6,526 nucleotides of DNA from the NCBI GenBank assembly GCA_025965755.1, contig JAOPWI010000297.1:1-6526 (forward strand). Reading direction: 5' to 3'. This document shows positions 1 to 4,769 of this stretch, piece by piece. Position numbers and translations under genes: made by a program. Numbering within the stretch: the stretch's first letter is position 1; every line of letters begins with the position of its first letter. This stretch comes from Frankiales bacterium. GTDB taxonomy: Bacteria; Actinomycetota; Actinomycetes; Mycobacteriales; SCTD01. The notes beneath the pieces are model-generated. The model was not told the DNA's origin and made no database searches. It saw nothing but the letters and a program-made list of their open reading frames with translations.

Positions 1-1
1 C

Positions 2-316
2 GCGGCTGCCGCCGCGCTGCTGGCCGGCGACCCGGCGCCCGTGTACGAGCTGGCCGGCCCCGCCGTCACCCTGCCCGAGCTGGCCGAGGCGCTGGGCGAG
101 GCCGCCGGCCAGCCGCTGGCCTACCGCGACGTGCCCCTGGAGGCCTTCCGGGCGGGGCTGCTCGCCGCCGGCCTGGACGAGGGTGCTGCCGCCTTCGTCA
201 CCGCGCTGGAGGCCGGCACCGCCGCCGGCCAGCTCGACGGCAGCACCGCTGACCTCGAGCGCCTGCTCGGCCGCCCCGCCACCGACCTGCGGCTGGCTCT
301 GCGCGGGCTGCTGTGA
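2..316 (+). CDS. SDR-family NAD(P)H-binding oxidoreductase, QorB/NmrA-like (C-terminal part only)
   Basis: The reading frame is open from the first bases of the window, so the N-terminus, including the expected Rossmann glycine motif, lies upstream. The visible ~104 residues look like the C-terminal substrate-side lobe of QorB (YtfG)-type atypical short-chain dehydrogenases. They run YELAGPAVTLPELAEAL, then a Y-R-D-V-P-L-E-A-F segment, then a helix ending in an acidic/Gly-rich stretch (TAAGQLDGSTADLERLLGRP), then a short terminal helix. The family pattern 'LxxLIGRPTTxL' is matched by LERLLGRPATDL. Family members reduce quinones or similar carbonyl substrates with NAD(P)H in the cytoplasm; the substrate here is unknown. 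The TGA stop overlaps a GTG (313-315), but nothing convincing follows in that frame. A broken MarR-like regulator fragment lies just downstream, which fits the common pairing of such reductases with small HTH repressors (inference). Confidence 0.72.
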   Translation, partial: AAAAALLAGDPAPVYELAGPAVTLPELAEALGEAAGQPLAYRDVPLEAFRAGLLAAGLDEGAAAFVTALEAGTAAGQLDGSTADLERLLGRPATDLRLALRGLL

Positions 317-382
317 GCACGACCGCCCGGGCGGACGCGCTGCTCCCGGGCGACCAGAGCGCGATGGCGGCGCGAGCCGGCC

Positions 383-509
383 GTGCCCTCCGACGCCGGG
401 CTGGCTCGACCGGCAGGAGATGGCCGCCTGGTTGCCGCTGGTCAACCTGCTCCCGCAGACGCTGGACAGGCCCCTGCGCGAGTCCCCGCGGACACGTGTA
501 GTCTCGTGA
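383..509 (+). pseudogene. Degenerate N-terminal fragment of a MarR-type winged-helix regulator
   Basis: The frame read from about 399 to the TGA at 507-509 gives GWLDRQEMAAWLPLVNLLPQ and then TLDRPLRE. This is the first amphipathic helix typical of actinobacterial MarR proteins, which often open with 'WLDxEEMxAWLPLVxLL...LPxxLDxxLRE'. The similarity stops abruptly after that helix and a stop follows 8 residues later, so the whole winged-helix domain is missing. No good start exists in this frame. A GTG at 383 opens V-P-S-D-A-G, a plausible start, in a frame one base off, so a 1-nt insertion near 400 would explain the break. The call rests on motif recall over about 30 residues. It could be a chance open frame in high-GC DNA, but the residue pattern is too MarR-like for me to dismiss. 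Confidence 0.5.
474..504 (+). promoter_or_regulatory. Possible promoter of the tRNA-Thr/tRNA-Met transcript
   Basis: An extended -10-like element TG-TAGTCT (hexamer 499-504, matching actinobacterial TANNNT) lies about 15 nt before the mature 5' end of tRNA-Thr. That would leave a short leader of roughly 9 nt, as is usual for tRNA genes. A weak -35-like CTGCGC (474-479) sits 19 nt upstream, near the long end of normal spacing. The elements overlap the end of the MarR-like remnant. This was found by eye only. Confidence 0.35.
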
Positions 510-519
510 CCGCTTCGCC

Positions 520-592
520 GCCCCCTTAGCTCAGTCGGCAGAGCGTCTCCATGGTAAGGAGAAGGTCTACGGTTCGATTCCGTAAGGGGGCT
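520..592 (+). tRNA. thrT: tRNA-Thr (anticodon GGT)
   Basis: A full 73-nt cloverleaf folds by hand. The acceptor stem GCCCCCU pairs perfectly with AGGGGGC (585-591), followed by a U discriminator at 592. The D arm is GCUC/GAGC, and the anticodon stem is UCUCC/GGAGA around the loop AUGGUAA. The T arm is UACGG/CCGUA around UUCGAUU. The anticodon GGU (553-555) reads ACC and ACU threonine codons; ACC is the dominant Thr codon in such high-GC genomes. The 3' CCA is not encoded (CUC follows the acceptor stem), so CCA must be added post-transcriptionally. It lies 21 nt before tRNA-Met and is probably co-transcribed with it, the same pair as thrT-metT upstream of rpmG2 in M. tuberculosis. Confidence 0.97.
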
Positions 593-613
593 CTTTCTCC
601 GTGCACAACCCCT

Positions 614-686
614 GGCGGTGTAGCTCAGCTGGCAGAGCAAGCGACTCATAATCGCTGTGTCACCGGTTCAAGTCCGGTCATCGCTA
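614..686 (+). tRNA. metT: tRNA-Met (anticodon CAT, elongator)
   Basis: A 73-nt cloverleaf folds by hand. The acceptor GGCGGUG pairs with CAUCGCU (679-685) with two G-U wobbles, including the terminal G1-U72, and the discriminator is A686. The D arm is GCUC/GAGC, the anticodon stem AGCGA/UCGCU around CUCAUAA, and the T arm ACCGG/CCGGU around UUCAAGU. The CAU anticodon is at 647-649. It lacks the three consecutive G-C pairs at the bottom of the anticodon stem that mark initiator tRNA, so it is read as an elongator. A lysidine-modified tRNA-Ile also carries CAU, but the sequence and the position before rpmG fit metT of other actinobacteria. CCA is not encoded. Confidence 0.93.
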
Positions 687-760
687 CAGCCTGACCGGCG
701 CGCCGCTCGCGTCCGGTAGCCTCGACGTGCTAGCCCGCCGATCTCAAAGGAAGTCCTTCC

Positions 761-925
761 ATGGCCGCCACTGACGTCCGCCCGAAGATCACCATGGCGT
801 GCCAGGAGTGCAAGCACCGCAACTACATCACCAAGAAGAACCGTCGCAACGACCCGGACCGGATGGACCTGCGCAAGTTCTGCCCGAACTGCCGCACCCA
901 CACGGGCCACCGCGAGACCCGCTAG
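761..925 (+). CDS. rpmG: 50S ribosomal protein L33 (zinc-ribbon, four-cysteine form)
   Basis: This 54-residue basic protein is a small component of the large ribosomal subunit near the tRNA exit region. It reads MAATDVRPKITMACQECKHR and then NYITKKNRRNDPDRMDLRKF, ending in CPNCRTHTGHRETR. Two CxxC pairs (C14/C17 and C41/C44) form the zinc ribbon of the 'C+' L33 type; 'C-' paralogues lose these cysteines under zinc limitation. The ATG is preceded by AAAGGAAG (746-753) at good spacing, and the length matches the family. The gene follows tRNA-Met by 74 nt and is closed by a strong hairpin. A TAGCCT -10-like hexamer at 717-722 might provide its own promoter, although read-through from the tRNAs is equally possible. 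Confidence 0.97.
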   Translation: MAATDVRPKITMACQECKHRNYITKKNRRNDPDRMDLRKFCPNCRTHTGHRETR

Positions 926-945
926 CCCTCCTGCACGTCAGCGTC

Positions 946-976
946 GAGGCCGGCTCCCCCTGGGGGAGCCGGCCTC
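946..976 (+). terminator. Intrinsic-terminator-like hairpin after rpmG
   Basis: A perfect 14-bp inverted repeat begins GAGGCCGGC at 946 and ends GCCGGCCTC at 976. The arms are 946-959 and 963-976, with a 3-nt loop CTG. It starts 20 nt after the rpmG stop. No T-tract follows (CGCCGTGTCTG), which is common for actinobacterial terminators. Being symmetric it could act on both strands, but no minus-strand gene enters it. It separates the tRNA/rpmG transcript from hadAB. Confidence 0.8.
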
Positions 977-1044
977 CGCCGTGTCTGCGCTAGGTTCCGG
1001 ATCGCCGGCGGGCAGGCCGCCGTCGCAGCTCGGGAGGCCCAGCG

Positions 1045-1509
1045 GTGCCGCTGAACCAGGACTTTGTCGGCCGGGAGTATCCGGCCTCGGCGACCTACGA
1101 GGTGGGTCGCGAGCACATCCGCCAGTTCGCGGACGCCATCGGTGACCAGAACCCGCTCTACCGCGACCGGGAGGCCGCCCGGGCCGCCGGCCACCGCGAC
1201 GTGGTCGCGCCGCCGACCTTCCTCACGACGCTGAGCTACCGCTTCGGGCTCGACTCGCCGATCGTCGACCCGGCGCTGGACCTCAACTACGCGATGGTCG
1301 TGCACGGCGAGCAGTCCTTCGAGCACCACCGCCCGGTCTACGCCGGTGACGTGCTGACCAGCGTCTCGAAGGTCGCGAGCATCCGTGACGCCGGCCGCAA
1401 CGAGCTGATGACCATGGTCACCGAGGTGACCGACGCCGACGGCCAGCCGGTCTCGACCATCACCAGCACCCTCGTCAGCCGCGGCACCGCCGCCCCCAAG
1501 GAGGCCTGA
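1045..1509 (+). CDS. hadA: MaoC-like (3R)-hydroxyacyl dehydratase subunit HadA (FAS1-like dehydratase domain)
   Basis: This 154-residue single hot-dog-fold protein is close in length to M. tuberculosis HadA. The N-terminus contains F-V-G-R-E-Y followed by a hydratase-like helix, FADAIGDQNPLYRD (28-41), then VVAPPTFLTTL (53-63), the FAS1-type dehydratase signature. The hydratase motif keeps D34 but has Tyr (Y39) where catalytic MaoC hydratases carry His, consistent with HadA being the substrate-binding, non-catalytic partner of HadB. The complex dehydrates (3R)-hydroxyacyl-ACP in type II fatty-acid elongation in the cytoplasm. The start is GTG at 1045 with GGGAGG at 1032-1037. It is the first gene of an operon: hadB begins 3 nt after its stop. 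Family and context are clear; the true substrate in an organism without hadC is inferred. Confidence 0.9.
   Translation: MPLNQDFVGREYPASATYEVGREHIRQFADAIGDQNPLYRDREAARAAGHRDVVAPPTFLTTLSYRFGLDSPIVDPALDLNYAMVVHGEQSFEHHRPVYAGDVLTSVSKVASIRDAGRNELMTMVTEVTDADGQPVSTITSTLVSRGTAAPKEA
1498..1504 (+). promoter_or_regulatory. Ribosome binding site of hadB
   Basis: AAGGAGG is a full anti-Shine-Dalgarno match lying inside the last hadA codons, with 8 nt to the GTG at 1513. It fixes the hadB start and suggests balanced, coupled synthesis of the two subunits. Confidence 0.8.
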
Positions 1510-1512
1510 ACC

Positions 1513-1935
1513 GTGCCCGCCTACTCCGACGTCGAGGTCGGCACCCAGATCCCGGCTCAGCAGTTCACCGTTCAGCGGCACAACCTGGTCATGTACTGCG
1601 GCGCCAGCGGGGACTTCAACGTCATCCACTGGAACGAGCGCATCGCGACCGCCGTCGGCCTGCCCAACGTCATCGCGCACGGCATGTTCACGATGGCCGA
1701 GGCCGGCCGGGTCGTCACCGACTGGGTCGGCGACCCGGGCGCGGTCCTGTCGTACGGCGTGCGCTTCTCCAAGCCGGTCCCGGTGCCGGACGACGATCAG
1801 GGCACCGTGCTGACCGTCAGCGGCGTCGTCGAGGACAAGCTCGACGGCAACCGCGTCCGGATCGGCCTGACGGCCACCATCGGCGAGGACACCAAGGTGC
1901 TCATGGCCGCCCGGGCGGTGGTCCGCCTGCCGTGA
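1513..1935 (+). CDS. hadB: MaoC-like (3R)-hydroxyacyl dehydratase catalytic subunit HadB
   Basis: This 140-residue hot-dog protein carries the complete R-specific hydratase motif. YCGASGDFNVIHWNERIA spans residues 28-45, with the catalytic pair D34 and H39 in their usual five-residue spacing, followed by VIAHGMFTMAEAGR (53-66). The C-terminal half holds the strands of the hot-dog sheet (SYGVRFSKPVPVPDDDQGTV). Together with HadA it should form a heterodimer that removes water from (3R)-hydroxyacyl thioesters in fatty-acid elongation. The GTG start has an excellent SD sequence 8 nt upstream. Its last bases, GTGA (1932-1935), supply both the GTG start of the next gene and its own TGA stop, so translational coupling is likely. 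In mycolate producers hadC would come next; here it is absent. Confidence 0.93.
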   Translation: MPAYSDVEVGTQIPAQQFTVQRHNLVMYCGASGDFNVIHWNERIATAVGLPNVIAHGMFTMAEAGRVVTDWVGDPGAVLSYGVRFSKPVPVPDDDQGTVLTVSGVVEDKLDGNRVRIGLTATIGEDTKVLMAARAVVRLP

Positions 1936-2834
1936 CGGTGCCGCCCGACGTGCTGGCGCTCGTCGCGCAGCGCACCGCCGCCCGCCAGGCCAGGGACTTC
2001 GCCGCCAGCGACCGGCTGCGCGACGAGGTCCTGGCCCTGGGCTGGGTGGTCCGCGACACGCCCGACGGCCCGGTGCTCAGCGAGCGCCCGCCGTACGACG
2101 TGCTGCCGACCGTCCGGGACCTGCCGGACCGCAGCGCCGCGCCGGACGCCCGGCGGGCCACCGTCGCGCTGCTGGTCGACGGCTGGGCCGACGACGTGCG
2201 CACCTGCGTCCAGGCGCTGGTCGCGCACGCCCCCGACGACGTGGTCGTTCTGCTGCTGGACAACGCCAGCGACGCCGGGGGAGCGGTGCACGAGCTCGCG
2301 CAGGCCCACCCCGGCCGGGTCGAGGAGCTGCACGTCGAGCAGGCGGCGGGCTGGAGCGAGGCGCGGCAGGCGCTGGTGCGGGCCGACGTCGCCACCGTGC
2401 ACGTGCTGATGGACGTCAGCACCGTGCTCGAGGGCGATGCGCTGACGCCGCTGCTGGCCGCGTTCGACGACCCCTCGGTCGCCGGAGCCGGCTGGCGCGG
2501 CGTCGCGGTCCAGGACGGCTGGACCGCCTTCCAGGACGCCCCGGCCGGCGAGGTGGAGGCGCTGCTGGGTTACCTGCTGGCCGTGCGCCGCAGCGCCGCC
2601 CTGCAGGTGCCCCTGCCGGCCGGTGCGCGCTTCTACCGCAACGCCGACGTGGAGTGGTCGTTCCTGCTGCGCGAGGCCGGCGGCCGGCTGCTCGCGCTGG
2701 ACCTGCCGGTGCGCCAGGACCGGCACCGCGGCTACCACGACAGCGACCCGGCCTACCGCGACAAGCAGAGCCGGAAGACCTACGCCCGCTTCCTGCAGCG
2801 CTTCCGCGGCCGCGAGGACCTGCGGCTGCGCTAA
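1932..2834 (+). CDS. Family-2-like (GT-A) glycosyltransferase with an N-terminal CysRS C-terminal-like domain
   Basis: This 300-residue protein has two parts. Residues 6-50 (DVLALVAQRTAARQARDFAA, SDRLRDEVLALGW, RDTPDGPVL) match the small helical C-terminal domain of cysteinyl-tRNA synthetase (pattern QRxxARxxRDFAxxDRxRDELxxxGxxxxDTPxG). No synthetase catalytic core is present. Residues 76-265 look like a GT-A fold: first strand ATVALLVDGW, second VVVLLLDNAS, then VLMDVSTVLEGDAL (158-171), where D161-V-S163 takes the place of the metal-binding DxD. Later, FYRNADVEWSFLLREAGGRL (234-253) resembles the catalytic acidic region. There is no signal peptide or membrane helix, so it is probably cytoplasmic. 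Donor and acceptor are unknown. The start overlaps the hadB stop. It converges with the aminotransferase gene, the stop codons overlapping. GT assignment is moderate; the CysRS-like piece is clear by eye. Confidence 0.75.
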   Translation: MTVPPDVLALVAQRTAARQARDFAASDRLRDEVLALGWVVRDTPDGPVLSERPPYDVLPTVRDLPDRSAAPDARRATVALLVDGWADDVRTCVQALVAHAPDDVVVLLLDNASDAGGAVHELAQAHPGRVEELHVEQAAGWSEARQALVRADVATVHVLMDVSTVLEGDALTPLLAAFDDPSVAGAGWRGVAVQDGWTAFQDAPAGEVEALLGYLLAVRRSAALQVPLPAGARFYRNADVEWSFLLREAGGRLLALDLPVRQDRHRGYHDSDPAYRDKQSRKTYARFLQRFRGREDLRLR

Positions 2835-4054
2835 CGCGCCTCGCCGAGCAGGTCGGCCATGCGCGACACGCCCTTGACCAGGTCGTCGTCGCCCAGCGCG
2901 TAGGACAGCCGGAAGTAGCCCGGGGTCCCGAAGGCCTCGCCCGGCACCACCGCGACGCCCACCTCGTCGAGCAGCAGCTCGGCCAGCTCGGCGCTGGTCT
3001 GCGGCGTGCGCCCGCGGAGCTGCTTGCCGAGCAGGCCCTTGACGGAGGGGTAGGCGTAGAAGGCGCCCTGCGGCTCGGGGCAGGTGACGCCGGGAATCGC
3101 CGACAGCATCGACACCATGGTCTGGCGGCGCCGGTCGAAGGCCTCCCGCATCCGGGCCACCGCGGTCAGGTCACCGCTCACCGCGGTCAGCGCGGCGACC
3201 TGCGCCACGTTGCTGACGTTGGACGTCGCGTGCGACTGCAGGTTGGCGGCCGCCTTGACGACGTCCTGCGGCCCGATGAGCCAGCCCACCCGCCAGCCGG
3301 TCATGGCGTAGGTCTTGGCCACCCCGTTGACGACGACGCAGGTGTCGGCCAGCCCGGGAACCGCGACCGGCATCGAGACGTGCTCCGCGCCGCCGTAGAC
3401 CAGGTGCTCGTAGATCTCGTCGGCGACGACCCAGGTGCCGCTGTCCAGCGCCCAGCGGCCGACCGCCTCGACCAGCTCGCGCGGGGCGACCGCGCCGGTG
3501 GGGTTGGACGGCGAGCACCACAGCAGGGCCTTGGTCCGGGGAGTGCGCGCCGCCTCCAGCTGCTCGACGGTGACCTGGTAGCCGGTCGACTCGTCGGTGT
3601 GCACCTCCACCGGCACGCCGCCGGCCAGCCGGATCGCCTCGGGATAGGTCGTCCAGTACGGCGCGGGCAGCAGCACCTCGTCGCCCGGGTCCAGCAGCGT
3701 CGCGAACGCCTCGTACACCGCCTGCTTGCCGCCGTTGGTGACCAGGACCTGGGAGGCCGGGACCTGCAGACCGCTGTCGCGCAGCGTCTTGGCGGCGATC
3801 GCCTCGCGCAGCTCGGGCAGGCCGGCGGCGGGGGTGTAGCGGTGGTACTTCGGCATGCTGCAGGCGGCGACCGCCGCGGCGACGATCTCGTCGGGGGTCG
3901 CGAAGTCCGGCTCGCCGGCGCCGAAGCCGACGACGTCCTCGCCGGCCGCCTTCTTGGCCTTGGCCTTGGCGTCGACGGCAAGGGTGGCGGACTCGGCGAT
4001 CCCGCCGATACGGGCAGAGACACGGGGACGCGCGGCAGCGCTGCTCAGGGCCAT
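2831..4054 (-). CDS. aspC: Pyridoxal-phosphate-dependent class I aminotransferase (aspartate aminotransferase, subgroup Ib)
   Basis: A 407-residue protein of normal length for bacterial class Ib aspartate aminotransferases. It transfers the amino group between aspartate (possibly also prephenate or aromatic acids) and 2-oxoglutarate using PLP, in the cytoplasm. Visible landmarks: GFGAGEPDFATPDEI (43-57), YTPAAGLPELREAI, SNPTG with N184, ADEIYE with PLP-pyridine-binding D212, AKTYAMTGWRVGW with Schiff-base lysine K247, and FRLSYA with R382, the substrate alpha-carboxylate arginine. The ATG opens M-A-L-S-S-A-A-A-R-P; the open frame runs further upstream, but that part is not protein-like and overlaps tRNA-Trp antisense. 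No strong SD is visible before this ATG. The gene is transcribed divergently from trpT-secE. A similar aminotransferase sits beside trpT/secE in Streptomyces. Substrate specificity cannot be settled from sequence. Confidence 0.92.
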   Translation of the reverse strand: MALSSAAARPRVSARIGGIAESATLAVDAKAKAKKAAGEDVVGFGAGEPDFATPDEIVAAAVAACSMPKYHRYTPAAGLPELREAIAAKTLRDSGLQVPASQVLVTNGGKQAVYEAFATLLDPGDEVLLPAPYWTTYPEAIRLAGGVPVEVHTDESTGYQVTVEQLEAARTPRTKALLWCSPSNPTGAVAPRELVEAVGRWALDSGTWVVADEIYEHLVYGGAEHVSMPVAVPGLADTCVVVNGVAKTYAMTGWRVGWLIGPQDVVKAAANLQSHATSNVSNVAQVAALTAVSGDLTAVARMREAFDRRRQTMVSMLSAIPGVTCPEPQGAFYAYPSVKGLLGKQLRGRTPQTSAELAELLLDEVGVAVVPGEAFGTPGYFRLSYALGDDDLVKGVSRMADLLGEAR

Positions 4055-4125
4055 GCCACCATCGTCCCAGTCCGCGCCGCCGGCCCTTCCAGCCCCCCGG
4101 CCTGCCCCCGCCCGCACGGCGGTGT

Positions 4126-4155
4126 TTCGTCCTGCCGGGCGCGAAGCCGTACACT
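4126..4155 (+). promoter_or_regulatory. Possible promoter for tRNA-Trp/secE
   Basis: TACACT (4150-4155) is a good actinobacterial -10 (TANNNT). An imperfect -35, TTCGTC (4126-4131), lies 18 nt upstream. It would give a leader of about 70 nt before tRNA-Trp, containing a small hairpin (4201-4218). It lies in the divergent aspC-trpT gap, where a promoter is required. Assigned by eye. Confidence 0.45.
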
Positions 4156-4230
4156 CTCCCGTCTGGGGGCCGTCCGCCTCTGCTCCGGCGCGCCCGCGCA
4201 CCGGTGTGGAAGCACCGGCCAGGCCTCCGG

Positions 4231-4304
4231 AGGGGTGTAGCTCAGTTGGCCAGAGCGCCGGTCTCCAAAACCGGATGTCGCAGGTTCGACTCCTGTCACC
4301 CCTG
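4231..4304 (+). tRNA. trpT: tRNA-Trp (anticodon CCA)
   Basis: A 74-nt cloverleaf folds cleanly. The acceptor AGGGGUG pairs with CACCCCU (4297-4303) and the discriminator is G4304, the identity base expected for bacterial tRNA-Trp. The D arm is GCUC/GAGC with a nine-base loop, the anticodon stem CCGGU/ACCGG around CUCCAAA, and the T arm GCAGG/CCUGU around UUCGACU. The anticodon CCA is at 4265-4267. The 3' CCA is not encoded. Its position directly upstream of secE is conserved in actinobacteria, and the 87-nt gap shows no obvious terminator, so it is probably processed from a trpT-secE-nusG precursor. Confidence 0.97.
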
Positions 4305-4332
4305 CTCGACCGCCGCCCCGCGCGGCTCCACC

Positions 4333-4354
4333 GCAGCACCGATTGCAGCACCGA
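4333..4354 (+). repeat. Short direct repeat in the secE leader
   Basis: GCAGCACCGA occurs twice, at 4333-4342 and 4345-4354, separated by TT (12-bp period). A 5-bp hairpin, CCCGG/CCGGG (4357-4361/4368-4372), follows. The repeat is exact, but no function can be assigned. Confidence 0.5.
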
Positions 4355-4391
4355 GCCCCGGGACGTGCCGGGCGACGAGACGAGGCAGGCA

Positions 4392-4721
4392 GTGAACGAC
4401 AGCAGGGGGACCGCGGCCGGTCTCGGCGGTCTCGGTGACGACGGCCGTGACGTGGAGCCCGACGACGACACCGGTGCCGCTGCCGCGGCCGTCCCGGCCG
4501 GCGCCTACTCCGCGCGGGCCGGCGGCGTCGGTCGCGTCCGCAGCATCGGCGTCTTCTACCGCCAGGTCGTCGCGGAGCTGCGCAAGGTCATCTGGCCGAC
4601 CCGCAAGGAGCTGGTGACCTACACCAGCGTCGTCGTCGTCTTCGTGATCATCATGGCCCTGTTCGTCGCCGCCTTCGACTTCGCCTTCGGGCAGGCCGTG
4701 CTCGCCGTCTTCGGCGAGTAG
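4392..4721 (+). CDS. secE: Preprotein translocase subunit SecE
   Basis: SecE clamps SecY in the SecYEG protein-conducting channel of the cytoplasmic membrane. This 109-residue protein has the conserved amphipathic segment FYRQVVAELRKVIWPTRKEL (55-74), including the hallmark K-x-x-W-P-T-R. One transmembrane helix follows at about 76-97 (YTSVVVVFVIIMALFVAAF). It is the short, single-helix SecE usual outside enterobacteria. The first ~50 residues form a low-complexity extension rich in Asp, Gly and Ala. The chosen start is GTG 4392 (M-N-D-S-R-G), with a modest GAGG at 4382-4385. The frame stays open much further upstream but would then run through tRNA-Trp, so longer starts are excluded. It is followed by nusG after 48 nt, the standard secE-nusG pairing. 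Confidence 0.95.
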   Translation: MNDSRGTAAGLGGLGDDGRDVEPDDDTGAAAAAVPAGAYSARAGGVGRVRSIGVFYRQVVAELRKVIWPTRKELVTYTSVVVVFVIIMALFVAAFDFAFGQAVLAVFGE

Positions 4722-4756
4722 CCCCGCACCCTCTCCCGTACGACCTCCCCCACCTC

Positions 4757-4762
4757 GAAGGA
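4757..4762 (+). promoter_or_regulatory. Ribosome binding site deciding the nusG start
   Basis: GAAGGA ends 1 nt before a GTG at 4764 and 7 nt before a second in-frame GTG at 4770. Only the second has workable spacing, so M-S-E-Y-S-L-P is taken as the N-terminus rather than M-S-V-S-E-Y. Confidence 0.7.
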
Positions 4763-4769
4763 CGTGTCC

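Noticed and set aside
313..501. Short open frame starting at the GTG that overlaps the oxidoreductase stop
   Set aside because: No recognisable motif, Arg/Ala-rich composition, and a different frame from the MarR-like stretch. It might be the lost upstream part of that regulator but cannot be supported.
717..722. TAGCCT as a -10 element for rpmG
   Set aside because: The best -35 candidate (CTGACC at 691-696) is 20 nt away, too long a spacer to claim; rpmG may be read from the tRNA promoter.
991..996. TAGGTT as a -10 element for hadA
   Set aside because: It matches TANNNT and the position is plausible, but no -35-like hexamer lies at normal spacing, so it is not listed as a promoter.
922..1680. 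Minus-strand open frame (252 codons) opposite hadA
   Set aside because: Antisense to hadA and part of hadB, no domain signature, and it crosses the rpmG terminator hairpin.
4224..4233. Palindrome CCTCCGGAGG across the 5' boundary of tRNA-Trp
   Set aside because: It has no loop, so cannot form a hairpin by itself, and half of it is the acceptor stem; probably incidental.
2654..4240. Long plus-strand open frame (528 codons) opposite the aminotransferase
   Set aside because: It is the antisense shadow of a clearly conserved PLP aminotransferase with all catalytic residues. Its composition is Gly/Arg/Ala low complexity with no recognisable domain.
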